NCBI RefSeq assembly: GCF_000024865.1
Contig: NC_013595.1
Span: forward strand, 5,828,001 to 5,892,000
Direction: 5' to 3'
Length of the DNA: 64,000 nucleotides
Source of the DNA: Streptosporangium roseum DSM 43021
GTDB taxonomy: Bacteria > Actinomycetota > Actinomycetes > Streptosporangiales > Streptosporangiaceae
Part shown: in pieces, positions 16,379-24,672 of the stretch
How the letters are laid out: each line of letters begins with the position of its first letter
Numbering within the stretch: position 1 is the first letter of the stretch
Position numbers and translations under genes: made by a program
Notes under the pieces: model-generated
Database searches by the model: none
What the model was told of the DNA's origin: nothing
Seen by the model: only the letters and a program-made list of their open reading frames with translations

Positions 16379-16579
16379 TCACGCCTCCTCGCTCACCTCG
16401 ATGGCGGCGGCCGGGCAGACGGCGGCGGCCTCGCGGACCAGGGCGTGCCGGTCCGCGGCGGGCTCGGGTTCGAGCAGGATGACGATGCCGTCGTCCTCGC
16501 GCTGGTCGAACACCTCCGGCACGATCAGCACGCACTGGCCGGCACCGCAGCATCTGGCCTCGTCCACGGTGACTTTCAT
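16379..16579 (-). CDS. Ferredoxin of the [3Fe-4S] P450-partner type
   Basis: 66 residues. The cluster Cys pattern is C10-x5-C16 and C55-P, with Ala13 at the variable fourth-ligand position, typical of single [3Fe-4S] ferredoxins that feed electrons to actinomycete P450s. An extra Cys11 adjoins. It lies 40 bases downstream of the P450 gene on the same strand, so both are likely one transcript, with the ferredoxin as its redox partner. No ferredoxin reductase is nearby. Confidence 0.93.
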   Translation of the reverse strand: MKVTVDEARCCGAGQCVLIVPEVFDQREDDGIVILLEPEPAADRHALVREAAAVCPAAAIEVSEEA

Positions 16580-16619
16580 GTGGGGTTCCTCTCTGTCGGG
16601 CAGGTGTGGCGGTGCCGAG

Positions 16620-17831
16620 TCACCAGCGGACCGGAACCGTGCGCAGGCCGCCGACGGCCAGCCCCTCCACCCGCTCCAGCTCCTCCACCGGTACGGCCAG
16701 CTCCAGGGTCGGAAGCTTGCGCAGCAGCACTTCCAGCACGACCTGCAGCTCGGTGCGGGCCAGTGCCTGGCCCAGACAGGAGTGGGCGCCGCTGCCGAAG
16801 GACAGGTGCGGGTTCGGGCTGCGACTCAGGTCCATCTCGGCGGCGGCCTCGAAGGCGCTCTCGTCGCGGTTGGCGGCGGCCATGCTGCACACCACGGTGG
16901 TGCCCCGGGGCAGGACCGTGCCGCTGACCTCGGTCTCCTCGCGCAGGTAGCGCGGCAGGCCGAAGCCGGAGTTGGCGTCCAGGCGCAGCGACTCCTCCAC
17001 CGCCGTGCGGATCAGCGACGGGTCGGCGAGCAGCGCCTCCCACCGGCTGCGGTCGGCAAGCAGCATGGAGACCATCTTGCCGATCATGTTGGCGGTGGTC
17101 TCGTGCCCGGCGACCAGCAACGCCATGCCGGTGACCAGGATCTGGATGTCGGCCAGCCCGCCGTCCTCGGGGCCGCCGGCCGCGATCAGCTCGCTCAGCA
17201 GGTCCTCCCCCGGCTCGGACCGCTTGGCGGCGACGTGGTCGGACATGTACTGGAAGAACTCGCCCTGGGCGGCGTCGATCTCGGCCTTGCCGTAGCGGGT
17301 GAGGTTGAGCAGCGTGTCGGACCAGTAGGAGAACCGGTCGCGGTCCTCGGCGGGCACGCCGAGCATGTCGCAGATGACGTACACCGGCAGGGGGAAGCCC
17401 AGGCCGGCCCTGAGGTCACCGGGCAGGCCGCGCTTGACCATGTCGTCGATGAGCTGATCGGCGATCTCCGTCATCGAGGGCCGCAGGGCTGTCATGCGCT
17501 TGGCGGTGAACCACTTGCCGACCAGGCGCCGCCAGTGCTGGTGCTCCTCGCCGCCGTCCGGGATGATCGTCGCTATCTCGCTGTTGAACACCCCGCCTCC
17601 CTCTGCCGACAGCCTGGCCGCGTCGGGCGCGTTCAGCTGGCGGGTGAAGCGCGGGTCGGCGAGCACCTGCTTGACGTCCGCGTAGCGGGTCAGCAGCGTC
17701 GCCCGGTCGCCACTGGGCAAGGTCACGTGGGCGACCGGGCACTTGCCGCGCAGCTCCGCCCATTCGGCGGGTGGCTCCAGCGCCGCGTCAGCGGGGATCG
17801 GGTAGCTCAGAACCTGCTCGTTGAGGCTCAT
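16620..17831 (-). CDS. Cytochrome P450 (CYP105-like)
   Basis: 403 residues. I-helix LLVAGHETTANMIG carries the acid-alcohol pair. EESLR supplies the ExxR motif, and FGSGAHSCLG holds the heme-binding Cys. The N-terminus PVAHVTLPSGDRATLLTRYADVKQVLADPRFTR is typical of soluble bacterial P450s. It forms an operon with the ferredoxin and stands divergent to a TetR regulator over two palindromic sites. It probably hydroxylates a xenobiotic or secondary metabolite; substrate unknown. Confidence 0.96.
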   Translation of the reverse strand: MSLNEQVLSYPIPADAALEPPAEWAELRGKCPVAHVTLPSGDRATLLTRYADVKQVLADPRFTRQLNAPDAARLSAEGGGVFNSEIATIIPDGGEEHQHWRRLVGKWFTAKRMTALRPSMTEIADQLIDDMVKRGLPGDLRAGLGFPLPVYVICDMLGVPAEDRDRFSYWSDTLLNLTRYGKAEIDAAQGEFFQYMSDHVAAKRSEPGEDLLSELIAAGGPEDGGLADIQILVTGMALLVAGHETTANMIGKMVSMLLADRSRWEALLADPSLIRTAVEESLRLDANSGFGLPRYLREETEVSGTVLPRGTTVVCSMAAANRDESAFEAAAEMDLSRSPNPHLSFGSGAHSCLGQALARTELQVVLEVLLRKLPTLELAVPVEELERVEGLAVGGLRTVPVRW

Positions 17832-18043
17832 TCGGCATCTCCTTTTATCCGGATGGTTGGTCGCCTGTGAACAGGCGGCTGATCGGCTCGTGTCGGTGTC
17901 GGTGTCGATGTGCCGACGCCCCGACGATCAGGATGCTCCCGAGCGAGGTCGTGGGGTGTCGCTCAGGTGGAGAGCAGCGGCCCGGCCCGCACGTGTCCGC
18001 ATATGGCGTGCTCCTTTCGATCATCCCCTCCAACCGAGGTTAC

Positions 18044-18074
18044 CCTACACGTGTAGGAAATCCTGCATGTGTAG
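18044..18074. promoter_or_regulatory. Tandem TetR operators
   Basis: CCTACACGTGTAGG (18044-18057) is a perfect 14-bp palindrome; CCTGCATGTGTAG (18062-18074) is a weaker copy 18 bases further. They lie just ahead of the TetR gene and upstream of the P450. Confidence 0.7.
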
Positions 18075-18095
18075 CTTGACGGTAAGCTGACAGGT

Positions 18096-18734
18096 GTGGC
18101 CACGACCAGAGACAGCACCACCCCATCGGGCGACCGGCGCGTACGCCGCACCCACGCGGCCCTGGCAAGCGCCCTGATCCAGCTCGTCGAGGAGCAGGAC
18201 CTGTCCCGGATCAGCATCGCCGACGTCGCGGAACGCGCCGGAGTGAGCCGCTCGACCTTCTACGACCACTACCGGGACGTCCACGAGCTGGCCGAGACCG
18301 CCTGTACCGCGATGATCGACGGCTTGATCGGCTCTCTGCCCGCCCCCGGCATCGATTCGGCGGATCCGGCGCCGGAGGCGACCCAGTCGCTGGAGGCGTT
18401 CTTCGCCAGTCTCGCCCAGCACGCCGGGCTCTACCGCGCCCTGCTGGGGCCACAGGGCAGCGCGCGCCTCGTCGACCACATCCGCCGGCGCATCGCCGCG
18501 ACCGTCTACGACCGCATACACCAGGCCGCTTCCGGCAACGATCTCCCGGAGCTCGCCGGCTCGCCGCCGGACATCCCGCACGACGTCCCGGCCGCGTTCA
18601 CCGCGGGAGCGCTCATCGGTGTGGCCGCCGACTGGCTCCAGCGCGGATGCCCGCGGCCACCGGCCGAGATGGCCACCCTGACCTGGCCGCTCTTCAGCGC
18701 GCTCTACCACGTCGACGCCGGCACGCTCACCTGA
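18096..18734 (+). CDS. TetR-family regulator of the P450-ferredoxin operon
   Basis: 212 residues from GTG 18096. The DNA-binding domain is ALASALIQLVEEQDLSRISIADVAERAGVSRSTFYDHYRDVHEL (residues ~22-66), followed by a helical ligand-binding domain with a C-terminal TetR_C-like region. It is divergent to the P450 gene with tandem palindromes in between, which fits repression of both promoters until an inducer binds. Confidence 0.92.
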   Translation: MATTRDSTTPSGDRRVRRTHAALASALIQLVEEQDLSRISIADVAERAGVSRSTFYDHYRDVHELAETACTAMIDGLIGSLPAPGIDSADPAPEATQSLEAFFASLAQHAGLYRALLGPQGSARLVDHIRRRIAATVYDRIHQAASGNDLPELAGSPPDIPHDVPAAFTAGALIGVAADWLQRGCPRPPAEMATLTWPLFSALYHVDAGTLT

Positions 18735-18934
18735 GGCCGGGCTCGAAACCGCGGTATCCGGACACCGCTCCGGACAGGACCCCGGCCGTACCGCACCCGC
18801 GTGAGGATCTGGCGGGCAGCCCCCCGGCGTCGGCGTTCTCCAGAGGTGGTCGCCGAGGTAGGAAACGTGCCCGTTCGCTATGATCTACACCGGTCGCCGT
18901 GCGCCTCGCCATGGCGCCGGGAAGGATCGCTGAC

Positions 18935-19600
18935 ATGTCGACGCTGCTTCATCTGGATTCCTCGGCCGATCGCTCGACGTCACGGTCACGGGCTATCACC
19001 GCGGCTTTCGCGTCGGCCTTCCGTGAGGCCGGGCCGGGCAACGTGGTGATCCATCGCGACCTGCACACCGACCCGCTACCGCATCTGGCCGATGCGAGCC
19101 TGCACTGGGCAGCGGGCCTGCGGGCGGCGGACGCGAGCCCGGAACCGGCCGCCGAGGACCTCCAGCGGCGTCTCATCGACGAGTTGCTGGGGGCAGACGT
19201 GCTCCTGATCGGCGTCCCGCTGTACAACTATTCGCTGCCCTCCAGCCTCAAAGCCTGGCTCGACCACATTCACGTCCCAGGACGGACGGCGCCGTCGGCG
19301 ATCTCATCCGCCCCGCTGGCCGGTCGGCCGGCGGTGCTGGTCGCCATCCGGGGCGGCAACTACGACAGTGGAACGGTGAACGAGGGACGCGACCACGCGA
19401 CTCCCGTCCTGGAGCTGATCCTGGGAGAGGAGATGGGGATGGCCGTCACCGTGATCACCAACAGCCTGACCCTGGCATCCAGCGTTCCCGCACTCGCCGG
19501 ACAGGCCGGCCGCAGTGAGAGTGAGTACGCGCACGCCCTCCGGCGCGCACGTGACCTCGGCGAACAGCTCGGTTCCCGCACGACGGCGCCTCGGCGGTAG
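18935..19600 (+). CDS. azoR: FMN-dependent NADH:quinone/azo reductase
   Basis: 221 residues from ATG 18935 with AAGGA eight bases upstream. The flavodoxin-like start LLHLDSSADRSTSRSRAIT and the FMN-binding GVPLYNYSLPSSLKAWLDHI match AzoR. IRGGNYDSG and the C-terminal helices complete the fold. It reduces azo dyes and quinones with NADH, giving tolerance to electrophilic quinones. No operon partner is evident. Confidence 0.93.
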   Translation: MSTLLHLDSSADRSTSRSRAITAAFASAFREAGPGNVVIHRDLHTDPLPHLADASLHWAAGLRAADASPEPAAEDLQRRLIDELLGADVLLIGVPLYNYSLPSSLKAWLDHIHVPGRTAPSAISSAPLAGRPAVLVAIRGGNYDSGTVNEGRDHATPVLELILGEEMGMAVTVITNSLTLASSVPALAGQAGRSESEYAHALRRARDLGEQLGSRTTAPRR

Positions 19601-19661
19601 TGACGCATCGATCCTCTGGGCGCGCCGCCGTCCGTCGGCCCCGGGGCGAGCGAGGATCGGA

Positions 19662-20174
19662 TCAGCGGAAGATCAGCTCGTACTCGACCTGCTCGATGAG
19701 GTTGCCGTCACCGAAGTCGTGGCCGCGGACCGCACCTGACTCCGCGAAGCCGCTCTTGGTGTAGAAGCGGCGCGACTGGGGCGTGTCACGTAGCGTCCAC
19801 AGATGGACCCGCCCGAAGCCTTTCTCGCGGATCATGTGCAGGGAAGCGGTCACCAGGGCATTCGCGACACCGCTCCCCCAGCCATCCGGGTGCCCGTAGA
19901 AGCCGAAGATCTCCGCCGACTCCAGCTGTGCCGGCGAGGAGCCGAAGTAGGAGAAGGCCAGCCGTCGCCCGTCCAACGCGGCGAGCATGGCGGTCCTGCC
20001 GTTGTCGTCGGCGAGCATGTCGCGCCATTTGCCGCGCCGCTGCCGCAGCGCTTCGGCGAAGAACTCCGGGGCGAAGAAGCGGGCGTAGGCAGCCCTCCAG
20101 GCCTCTGCGTGGATCTCACCGACCACGTCCCCGTCCTCTGGGGAAGCTTGGAACACTGCGAAGTCTCCGGTCAC
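19662..20174 (-). CDS. GNAT-family N-acetyltransferase
   Basis: 170 residues from a GTG at 20174. The acetyl-CoA site region reads FYGHPDGWGSGVANALVTASLHMIREKGF, a Q/RxxGxG/A-like loop, followed by VHLWTLRDTPQSRRFYTKSGF, the standard beta-5/alpha-4 segment. The N-terminal IHAEAWRAAYA is common in this subgroup. Substrate unknown. Convergent with azoR. Confidence 0.88.
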   Translation of the reverse strand: MTGDFAVFQASPEDGDVVGEIHAEAWRAAYARFFAPEFFAEALRQRRGKWRDMLADDNGRTAMLAALDGRRLAFSYFGSSPAQLESAEIFGFYGHPDGWGSGVANALVTASLHMIREKGFGRVHLWTLRDTPQSRRFYTKSGFAESGAVRGHDFGDGNLIEQVEYELIFR

Positions 20175-20294
20175 AAGGTCACAGTACCGACCTCGGACAG
20201 CTTCTGCAATTTAAGCGCATCTGCATATCAATCGCACTTGCGACTTACTTGCAACAAGAAACCGATCTTGACGAGCGGGCCCATGCCGCCGGTC

Positions 20295-21431
20295 TCAGAT
20301 CCGGTTGCTGAGGGTGCGCAGCAGACGCCCGAACCCCCGCGTGGCAAGACGCGGCGGCGTGACGCCGTTCATGCGCATGAGGAACTCGCTCTGCATCAAC
20401 ACCCTCGGGCCGGACACCGCGAGGCTGTGCGTGGCGACCGCCGAGGCGAGGGCCGCCTGCCGCCTCCGCCTGGAGGAGTACACGCCTACGACTCCGGCCG
20501 GATCGGGTACGGCGCCCAGGCAGTCCACCAGCGTCGCCACGTCCTCAAGCGCCTGGTTCGTGCCCTGCGCCATGACAGGCGGCATCCCGTGCGCCGCGTC
20601 CCCGAGCAGCACGCACCGCCCGTCGCCCCAACGGCGCGGCACCCTGTGCCGGATGTGCGGGAACACCTCGGCGTCGCCCTCCCCCAGCGACGCCAGAACC
20701 TGCTCGACCGGCGAGCCCCACCCCGCGAACCGGCGGCGCAGCATCTCCAGCGGCCTGTCCTCCGGCGGCGCGCCCGGCGACCACGGCACATCGAAGAACC
20801 ACTGCATGAGCCCGTCACCCGCACCCATGCACCCGAAGTCACCCTGCCGGCCGATCATCATCGTCGTGATCGATCCGGGATCGAAGGGGGCCGGCGTCAG
20901 GCCCTGCCAGCTCGCCACACCGGTCAGCGCCGCCTGGCCGGCGCCCAGGACGAGGGCACGCACCTGCGAGTGCACACCGTCGGCTCCGACCAGGAAGTCG
21001 CCGCTGTACTCCTGACCTGTTCGCGTCCACACCCGTACGCCGTCACCGCCGGCCCGCAGTCCGGCGACCCGCGCACCGAACCGCACGGTCCCCTCCGGCA
21101 GCCCGCTCGCCAGGAGGGTGATCAGCGACCCGCGCGGGATCACCCGCACCTCCGACCCGAACCGTTCCGCCAGCGTCTCCAGGTCGAACTCCAGCACCCG
21201 GCGGCCGCCGGCGGTCCGCAGGCACAACGCCGCCAGCCGCTGCCCCACCCCTTCCAGGTCAACGCCCAGGTCCCCGAGGATCGCCGTACCGTTGCACCAC
21301 AGGGTGATGGCCCCACCCCCGAGACGCAGCCCCGCCGCCTGCTCCAGCACCACCACCTGGTGCCCCGCGGCGATCAATCCCCGCGCCGCCGCGAGCCCGC
21401 TGATCCCGGCCCCCGCCACAAGCACCCGCAT
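20295..21431 (-). CDS. FAD-dependent aromatic monooxygenase
   Basis: 378 residues. FAD-binding GAGISGLAAARGL near the N-terminus, FLVGADGVHSQVR (DG motif) and CVLLGDAAHGMPPVMAQGTNQALEDV (GD motif) define a PHBH-type group A flavin monooxygenase. Its N-terminal ALEQAAGL marks the ribose-binding acidic residue. It would hydroxylate an aromatic or polyketide substrate using NAD(P)H. A perfect palindrome lies 18 bases upstream, yet no regulator gene abuts it. Confidence 0.93.
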   Translation of the reverse strand: MRVLVAGAGISGLAAARGLIAAGHQVVVLEQAAGLRLGGGAITLWCNGTAILGDLGVDLEGVGQRLAALCLRTAGGRRVLEFDLETLAERFGSEVRVIPRGSLITLLASGLPEGTVRFGARVAGLRAGGDGVRVWTRTGQEYSGDFLVGADGVHSQVRALVLGAGQAALTGVASWQGLTPAPFDPGSITTMMIGRQGDFGCMGAGDGLMQWFFDVPWSPGAPPEDRPLEMLRRRFAGWGSPVEQVLASLGEGDAEVFPHIRHRVPRRWGDGRCVLLGDAAHGMPPVMAQGTNQALEDVATLVDCLGAVPDPAGVVGVYSSRRRRQAALASAVATHSLAVSGPRVLMQSEFLMRMNGVTPPRLATRGFGRLLRTLSNRI

Positions 21432-21448
21432 CGGCGACCTCCGCAGAA

Positions 21449-21463
21449 ACTACAGGCTGTAGT
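21449..21463. promoter_or_regulatory. Palindromic operator upstream of the FAD monooxygenase
   Basis: ACTACAG-G-CTGTAGT, a perfect 7-base-arm palindrome of TetR type, sits directly in front of the monooxygenase start region. No regulator gene is adjacent. Confidence 0.6.
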
Positions 21464-21610
21464 ACTACTCTTTATAGAGCATCGGTGCCGCCATCCACAA
21501 GATCCAGATCCCTGCCACCCGCCGGGCCGACGGCCCCTGGCGGGCTCACCGGCGGCGCCGGCCGGATCGACCGGCACCACGGCGAGCAGCGGGCGGACCG
21601 TGGTGCGAGG

Positions 21611-22435
21611 TCAGGCGGCACCGGTCCGCGCCGCGGTGACCACCGCCGTGGTGTAACGCATCGTGAAACCGCCTCCCATCGCGTCGACGGCGGCGCCGAC
21701 GCCGGCCAGCACCTCCTCCAGCTTGGCCGGCGAGAGCCGGGTGTGGCCGCCGGTGGTGGGCAGCTGGTCCAGCCACTCGTCCCGGGTGTATGAGCGCTCC
21801 CAGTCGAATCGCCACTGCTCCGGCTCGCCGAACGCACCCACCTCCCGGATGCCGTCGGCCGCCCCGGCGCACAGGACCGAGTATCCGTCCGAGTCGGCCG
21901 TCCACTGGCGGGAAGCGAGCGAGCCGGGCATCATCCGGCGGTAGACGGCGGAGAGGGCTTCGGCCACGTCGGGCGGGGGTTGGCCCACGTTCCAGAAAAC
22001 CGCCAGCCGGCCACCGGGCCGCAGCGCCTCGGCCGCCTTCGCCGCTCCCGCGACCGGATCCACCCAGTGCCAGGTCTGCCCGGAGACGACGGCATCGAAT
22101 GCCCGGCCGGCAGGGGCCCAGGCTTCGAACGCCGCCACCTCGACCTCGAATCCGCGCTCCCGCGCCCACCCGGCCATCCGCGCGTCGACCTCGACCCCGA
22201 GCACCCCGCAGCCGGCCGCCTGGAACTGCCGGGCCGCGACGCCGGTACCGATGCCGACGTCGAGAAAGTCGGGCCCGGGGCTCTCGGCGACGATCCGCTC
22301 CACCATCGCGTCGGGATAGCGGGGCCTGGCCCGGTCGTAGCGTGCGGGGTCCGAGCCGAACGACTCCGCTATCTGCCGGGCTTGATGAGGTTTGAGTTCG
22401 GAGGAATGTGCGCGCTCCGGCGGTATAGTGGGCAT
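21611..22435 (-). CDS. Class I SAM methyltransferase, probably leaderless
   Basis: 274 residues. The N-terminal ESFGSDPARYDRARPRYPD and motif I LDVGIGTGVAARQF are typical of ubiquinone/menaquinone-biosynthesis-like methyltransferases of unclear substrate; SGQTWHWVDP follows motif III. The ATG at 22435 lies inside a palindrome, seven bases after a good -10 box, so the mRNA probably begins at the start codon. The divergent TetR gene is the likely regulator. Confidence 0.88.
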   Translation of the reverse strand: MPTIPPERAHSSELKPHQARQIAESFGSDPARYDRARPRYPDAMVERIVAESPGPDFLDVGIGTGVAARQFQAAGCGVLGVEVDARMAGWARERGFEVEVAAFEAWAPAGRAFDAVVSGQTWHWVDPVAGAAKAAEALRPGGRLAVFWNVGQPPPDVAEALSAVYRRMMPGSLASRQWTADSDGYSVLCAGAADGIREVGAFGEPEQWRFDWERSYTRDEWLDQLPTTGGHTRLSPAKLEEVLAGVGAAVDAMGGGFTMRYTTAVVTAARTGAA

Positions 22436-22471
22436 GTGCCCACAATAAGTGGGCACATGCCCACTCGTCAA
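22428..22471 (-). promoter_or_regulatory. Promoter with twin operators covering a leaderless start
   Basis: Minus-strand -35 TTGACG (22471-22466), 18-base spacer, -10 TATTGT (22447-22442). Operator 2 GTGGGCACATGCCCAC (22449-22464) fills the spacer. Operator 1 GTGGGCATGTGCCCAC (22428-22443) spans the -10 edge, the expected +1 and the methyltransferase ATG. Centres are 21 bases (two helical turns) apart. Confidence 0.75.
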
Positions 22472-22507
22472 TCGGGTGCGGCGGAGCGAGAAAAGGAGAG
22501 ATGCACG

Positions 22508-23155
22508 GTGCCGACAGGCGTGACCCTCCACGACGTGCGCGACCAGCTGTTCGACGCCGCCGAACGCGTCCTGCTCCGGGACGGGCCGAGCGGGCTGACC
22601 AGCCGGGCGGTCACCACGGAGGCAGGCTGCGCCAAGGGCGTCCTGCACCGGCACTTCGCCGACTTCGACGCCTTCCTCGCCGAGCTCGTGCTGGACCGCG
22701 TCGCCCGGATCGACGGCCAGGCCGCCGCCCTGCGCGACTCCGCCGGGACCGGCACCGTCGCCGGCAACCTCACCGGCGCGCTGACCGCCCTGTTCGAGTC
22801 GGTCGCCGTGGCGATCGTCGGCCTCGTCACCTCCCGGGATGACCTGCGCGCCCGGCTGCGCCAGGCCAGGCCGACCGGCGTCCCGATCCTGACGGAAGCC
22901 GCGGCCATGATCGCCTCCTACCTCACCGCCGAGCGGGAACTGGGCCGCGTCGCGGAGGATGCCGACGTCGACACGCTCGCTCCCACGCTGATCGGGGCCG
23001 CGCACATGCTGTTCGCCGACCGGAAGAGCCCTCCGCCGGAGGCTGGAACCGTCCACAAGGTCGTGGCCACGGTCATCGCCGGTGTCGCGCAGGAGCCGCT
23101 GCCACTCACGGCCCCCGGGGAATCGGCCCCCGGCCCTGGCCGTTCCCGCGGATGA
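22508..23155 (+). CDS. TetR-family regulator
   Basis: 215 residues from GTG 22508, which has AAGGAG nine bases upstream; an ATG at 22501 is out of frame. HTH region: DQLFDAAERVLLRDGPSGLTSRAVTTEAGCAKGVLHRHFADFDAFL (residues ~11-57). The C-terminal domain is short and Ala-rich. It probably represses the divergent methyltransferase and itself through the two 16-bp palindromes in the 72-base gap. Confidence 0.9.
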   Translation: MPTGVTLHDVRDQLFDAAERVLLRDGPSGLTSRAVTTEAGCAKGVLHRHFADFDAFLAELVLDRVARIDGQAAALRDSAGTGTVAGNLTGALTALFESVAVAIVGLVTSRDDLRARLRQARPTGVPILTEAAAMIASYLTAERELGRVAEDADVDTLAPTLIGAAHMLFADRKSPPPEAGTVHKVVATVIAGVAQEPLPLTAPGESAPGPGRSRG

Positions 23156-23374
23156 GGGCGGCTCCCCGGAGGTCAAGGGGGCAGCCCGCTTCCGACAGGG
23201 CGGCCTGGCGCGAACAGCGTTGCCCGGATCGGTACGGGCGTACGCCCGGATGTAAACGGGAGAACCGCTACGACCACCATCGACCCCACGGCGGCCTCGG
23301 CGGCCGGACCTCCTACGAACGTCTCAGGCAGAAGCCCCGGCCCCAGGCGTAAACGATGGTCGTCGGCGGCACGG

Positions 23375-24466
23375 CTAGCGGGCCACGTACGTGATCATCG
23401 CCGGATGGTCGACCTGGACGGCACCGTTGTAGCAGGTGACGTAGCGGATTCTCACGAACGTCGAGTACAGCTCCCAGGGGGCGAACAGGTTGCAGAACTC
23501 CGGGCCGTAGCCGAACGCGGTGACCTGGACGTTGTCCCGGTATCCCTGGACGTCACCGAAGATCACCTGCTTCCTGGCGACCGCGTACCTGCTGAGCTGC
23601 ACGCCCGAGGACCGCGAGTTGTAGCTGACAGGGTACGGCGTCGGCACGTAGGGGCCCGTGGTGTCGGGGACGTTGTCGAAGGTGTAGGCGAAGCGGTACG
23701 ACGGGGGCGTCCACGTGATGGCCCGCTCGCGTTGGTAGGTCAGGCTCCACCCGGTGTTCAACGGCGTGCCGGTGGCGTCGTAGCAGCGCACCAGGATGCT
23801 CTGCGCGGCCGTCGTCGCGTTCCATCCGCCCAGCTTGCAGCGGGCCGGTACGGCGGGGTCGACCGCGGTGACCTGGATGTTCCCGGCGTGGCCCGCCGAG
23901 CCGAGCCCCGGCAGGGTGACCCGCCACGATCCCGGGGCCGTCCACGGCTCGGCGGTGTTCACGGCGGCCGGCGCCGAGGAGTTGAACCGCGCGGCCACGG
24001 CGGAGCCGTCCCAGTGCACGTATCCGAACGCCTGGGGCGCGGGCAGGTACTGGGCACTGTGCCCGAAGGTGACGGAGAACCATGAGGCGATCGGGCCCAC
24101 GCCGTACCGGTGGCACTGCACCGCCACGATCTCGTCGGTGCCCGACTGCCACCAGCCCTGGACCTGGCACCAGTCGGCGGACTGGGAGATCGCCGTGACG
24201 TGGGCGACTCCCCCGGTGGCCATGCCGATCTGCGGGAACTTCACGAACACCTGACCGGGGCCGCCCGGGGTGGCCTCGACCGTGAACCCGTCCGGCCAGG
24301 AGCCCGCCTGGCGCAGGGGGTCCGCGACGGGGCCGTTCCTGACGACAGCGAATCCCCAGCGGCCGGGCTCGGCCGCCGTGGCGTCCGTGGCGGCCGCGAC
24401 GAGCCCGGTCGCGGCCAGGGCCGCGGCGCAGAGCGTCCGTACGATCACTGTCCATAACCGGCGCAT
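23375..24466 (-). CDS. Secreted protein with three ~100-residue repeats
   Basis: 363 residues from ATG 24466 (GAAGG upstream; ATG 24484 is possible). The signal peptide ends ATDATA. Three related units follow, each with an aromatic start (WGFAVV, FGYVHW, RFAYTF), a strand VxVxFP/VTLPGLG, then HVTA/QVTA, a Cys, and a second Cys in VQC/VRC/VTC before a C-terminal strand. One disulfide per unit is likely. This all-beta repeat type occurs in actinomycete exported proteins of unknown role. No partner gene is adjacent. Confidence 0.75.
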   Translation of the reverse strand: MRRLWTVIVRTLCAAALAATGLVAAATDATAAEPGRWGFAVVRNGPVADPLRQAGSWPDGFTVEATPGGPGQVFVKFPQIGMATGGVAHVTAISQSADWCQVQGWWQSGTDEIVAVQCHRYGVGPIASWFSVTFGHSAQYLPAPQAFGYVHWDGSAVAARFNSSAPAAVNTAEPWTAPGSWRVTLPGLGSAGHAGNIQVTAVDPAVPARCKLGGWNATTAAQSILVRCYDATGTPLNTGWSLTYQRERAITWTPPSYRFAYTFDNVPDTTGPYVPTPYPVSYNSRSSGVQLSRYAVARKQVIFGDVQGYRDNVQVTAFGYGPEFCNLFAPWELYSTFVRIRYVTCYNGAVQVDHPAMITYVAR

Positions 24467-24672
24467 GTCAACCTTCGTCCACATCGGAGCGGTGGCCGTG
24501 AGCGGGGGTGGCGCGCGTGTGCTCTCCGGCTCTTGATAACCCGCCGGACGGGCCGCTGAGAAGGCCCAACTTGACCGGTGAGCCTGTCTCCTGACCGAAA
24601 CCGCGCTCCGGCAGGAGCGGTGGCCGCCGGTCACCGAGCGCCCGCGCCCGCAGCAGCCGGGACCGCCAGAAG

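Noticed and set aside
16379..18734. Secondary-metabolite biosynthetic cluster around the P450
   Set aside because: No synthase, carrier protein, cyclase or RiPP precursor-processing gene is near either P450.
19803..21656. 617-codon plus-strand ORF
   Set aside because: Runs antisense through the GNAT and FAD-monooxygenase genes; no motif.
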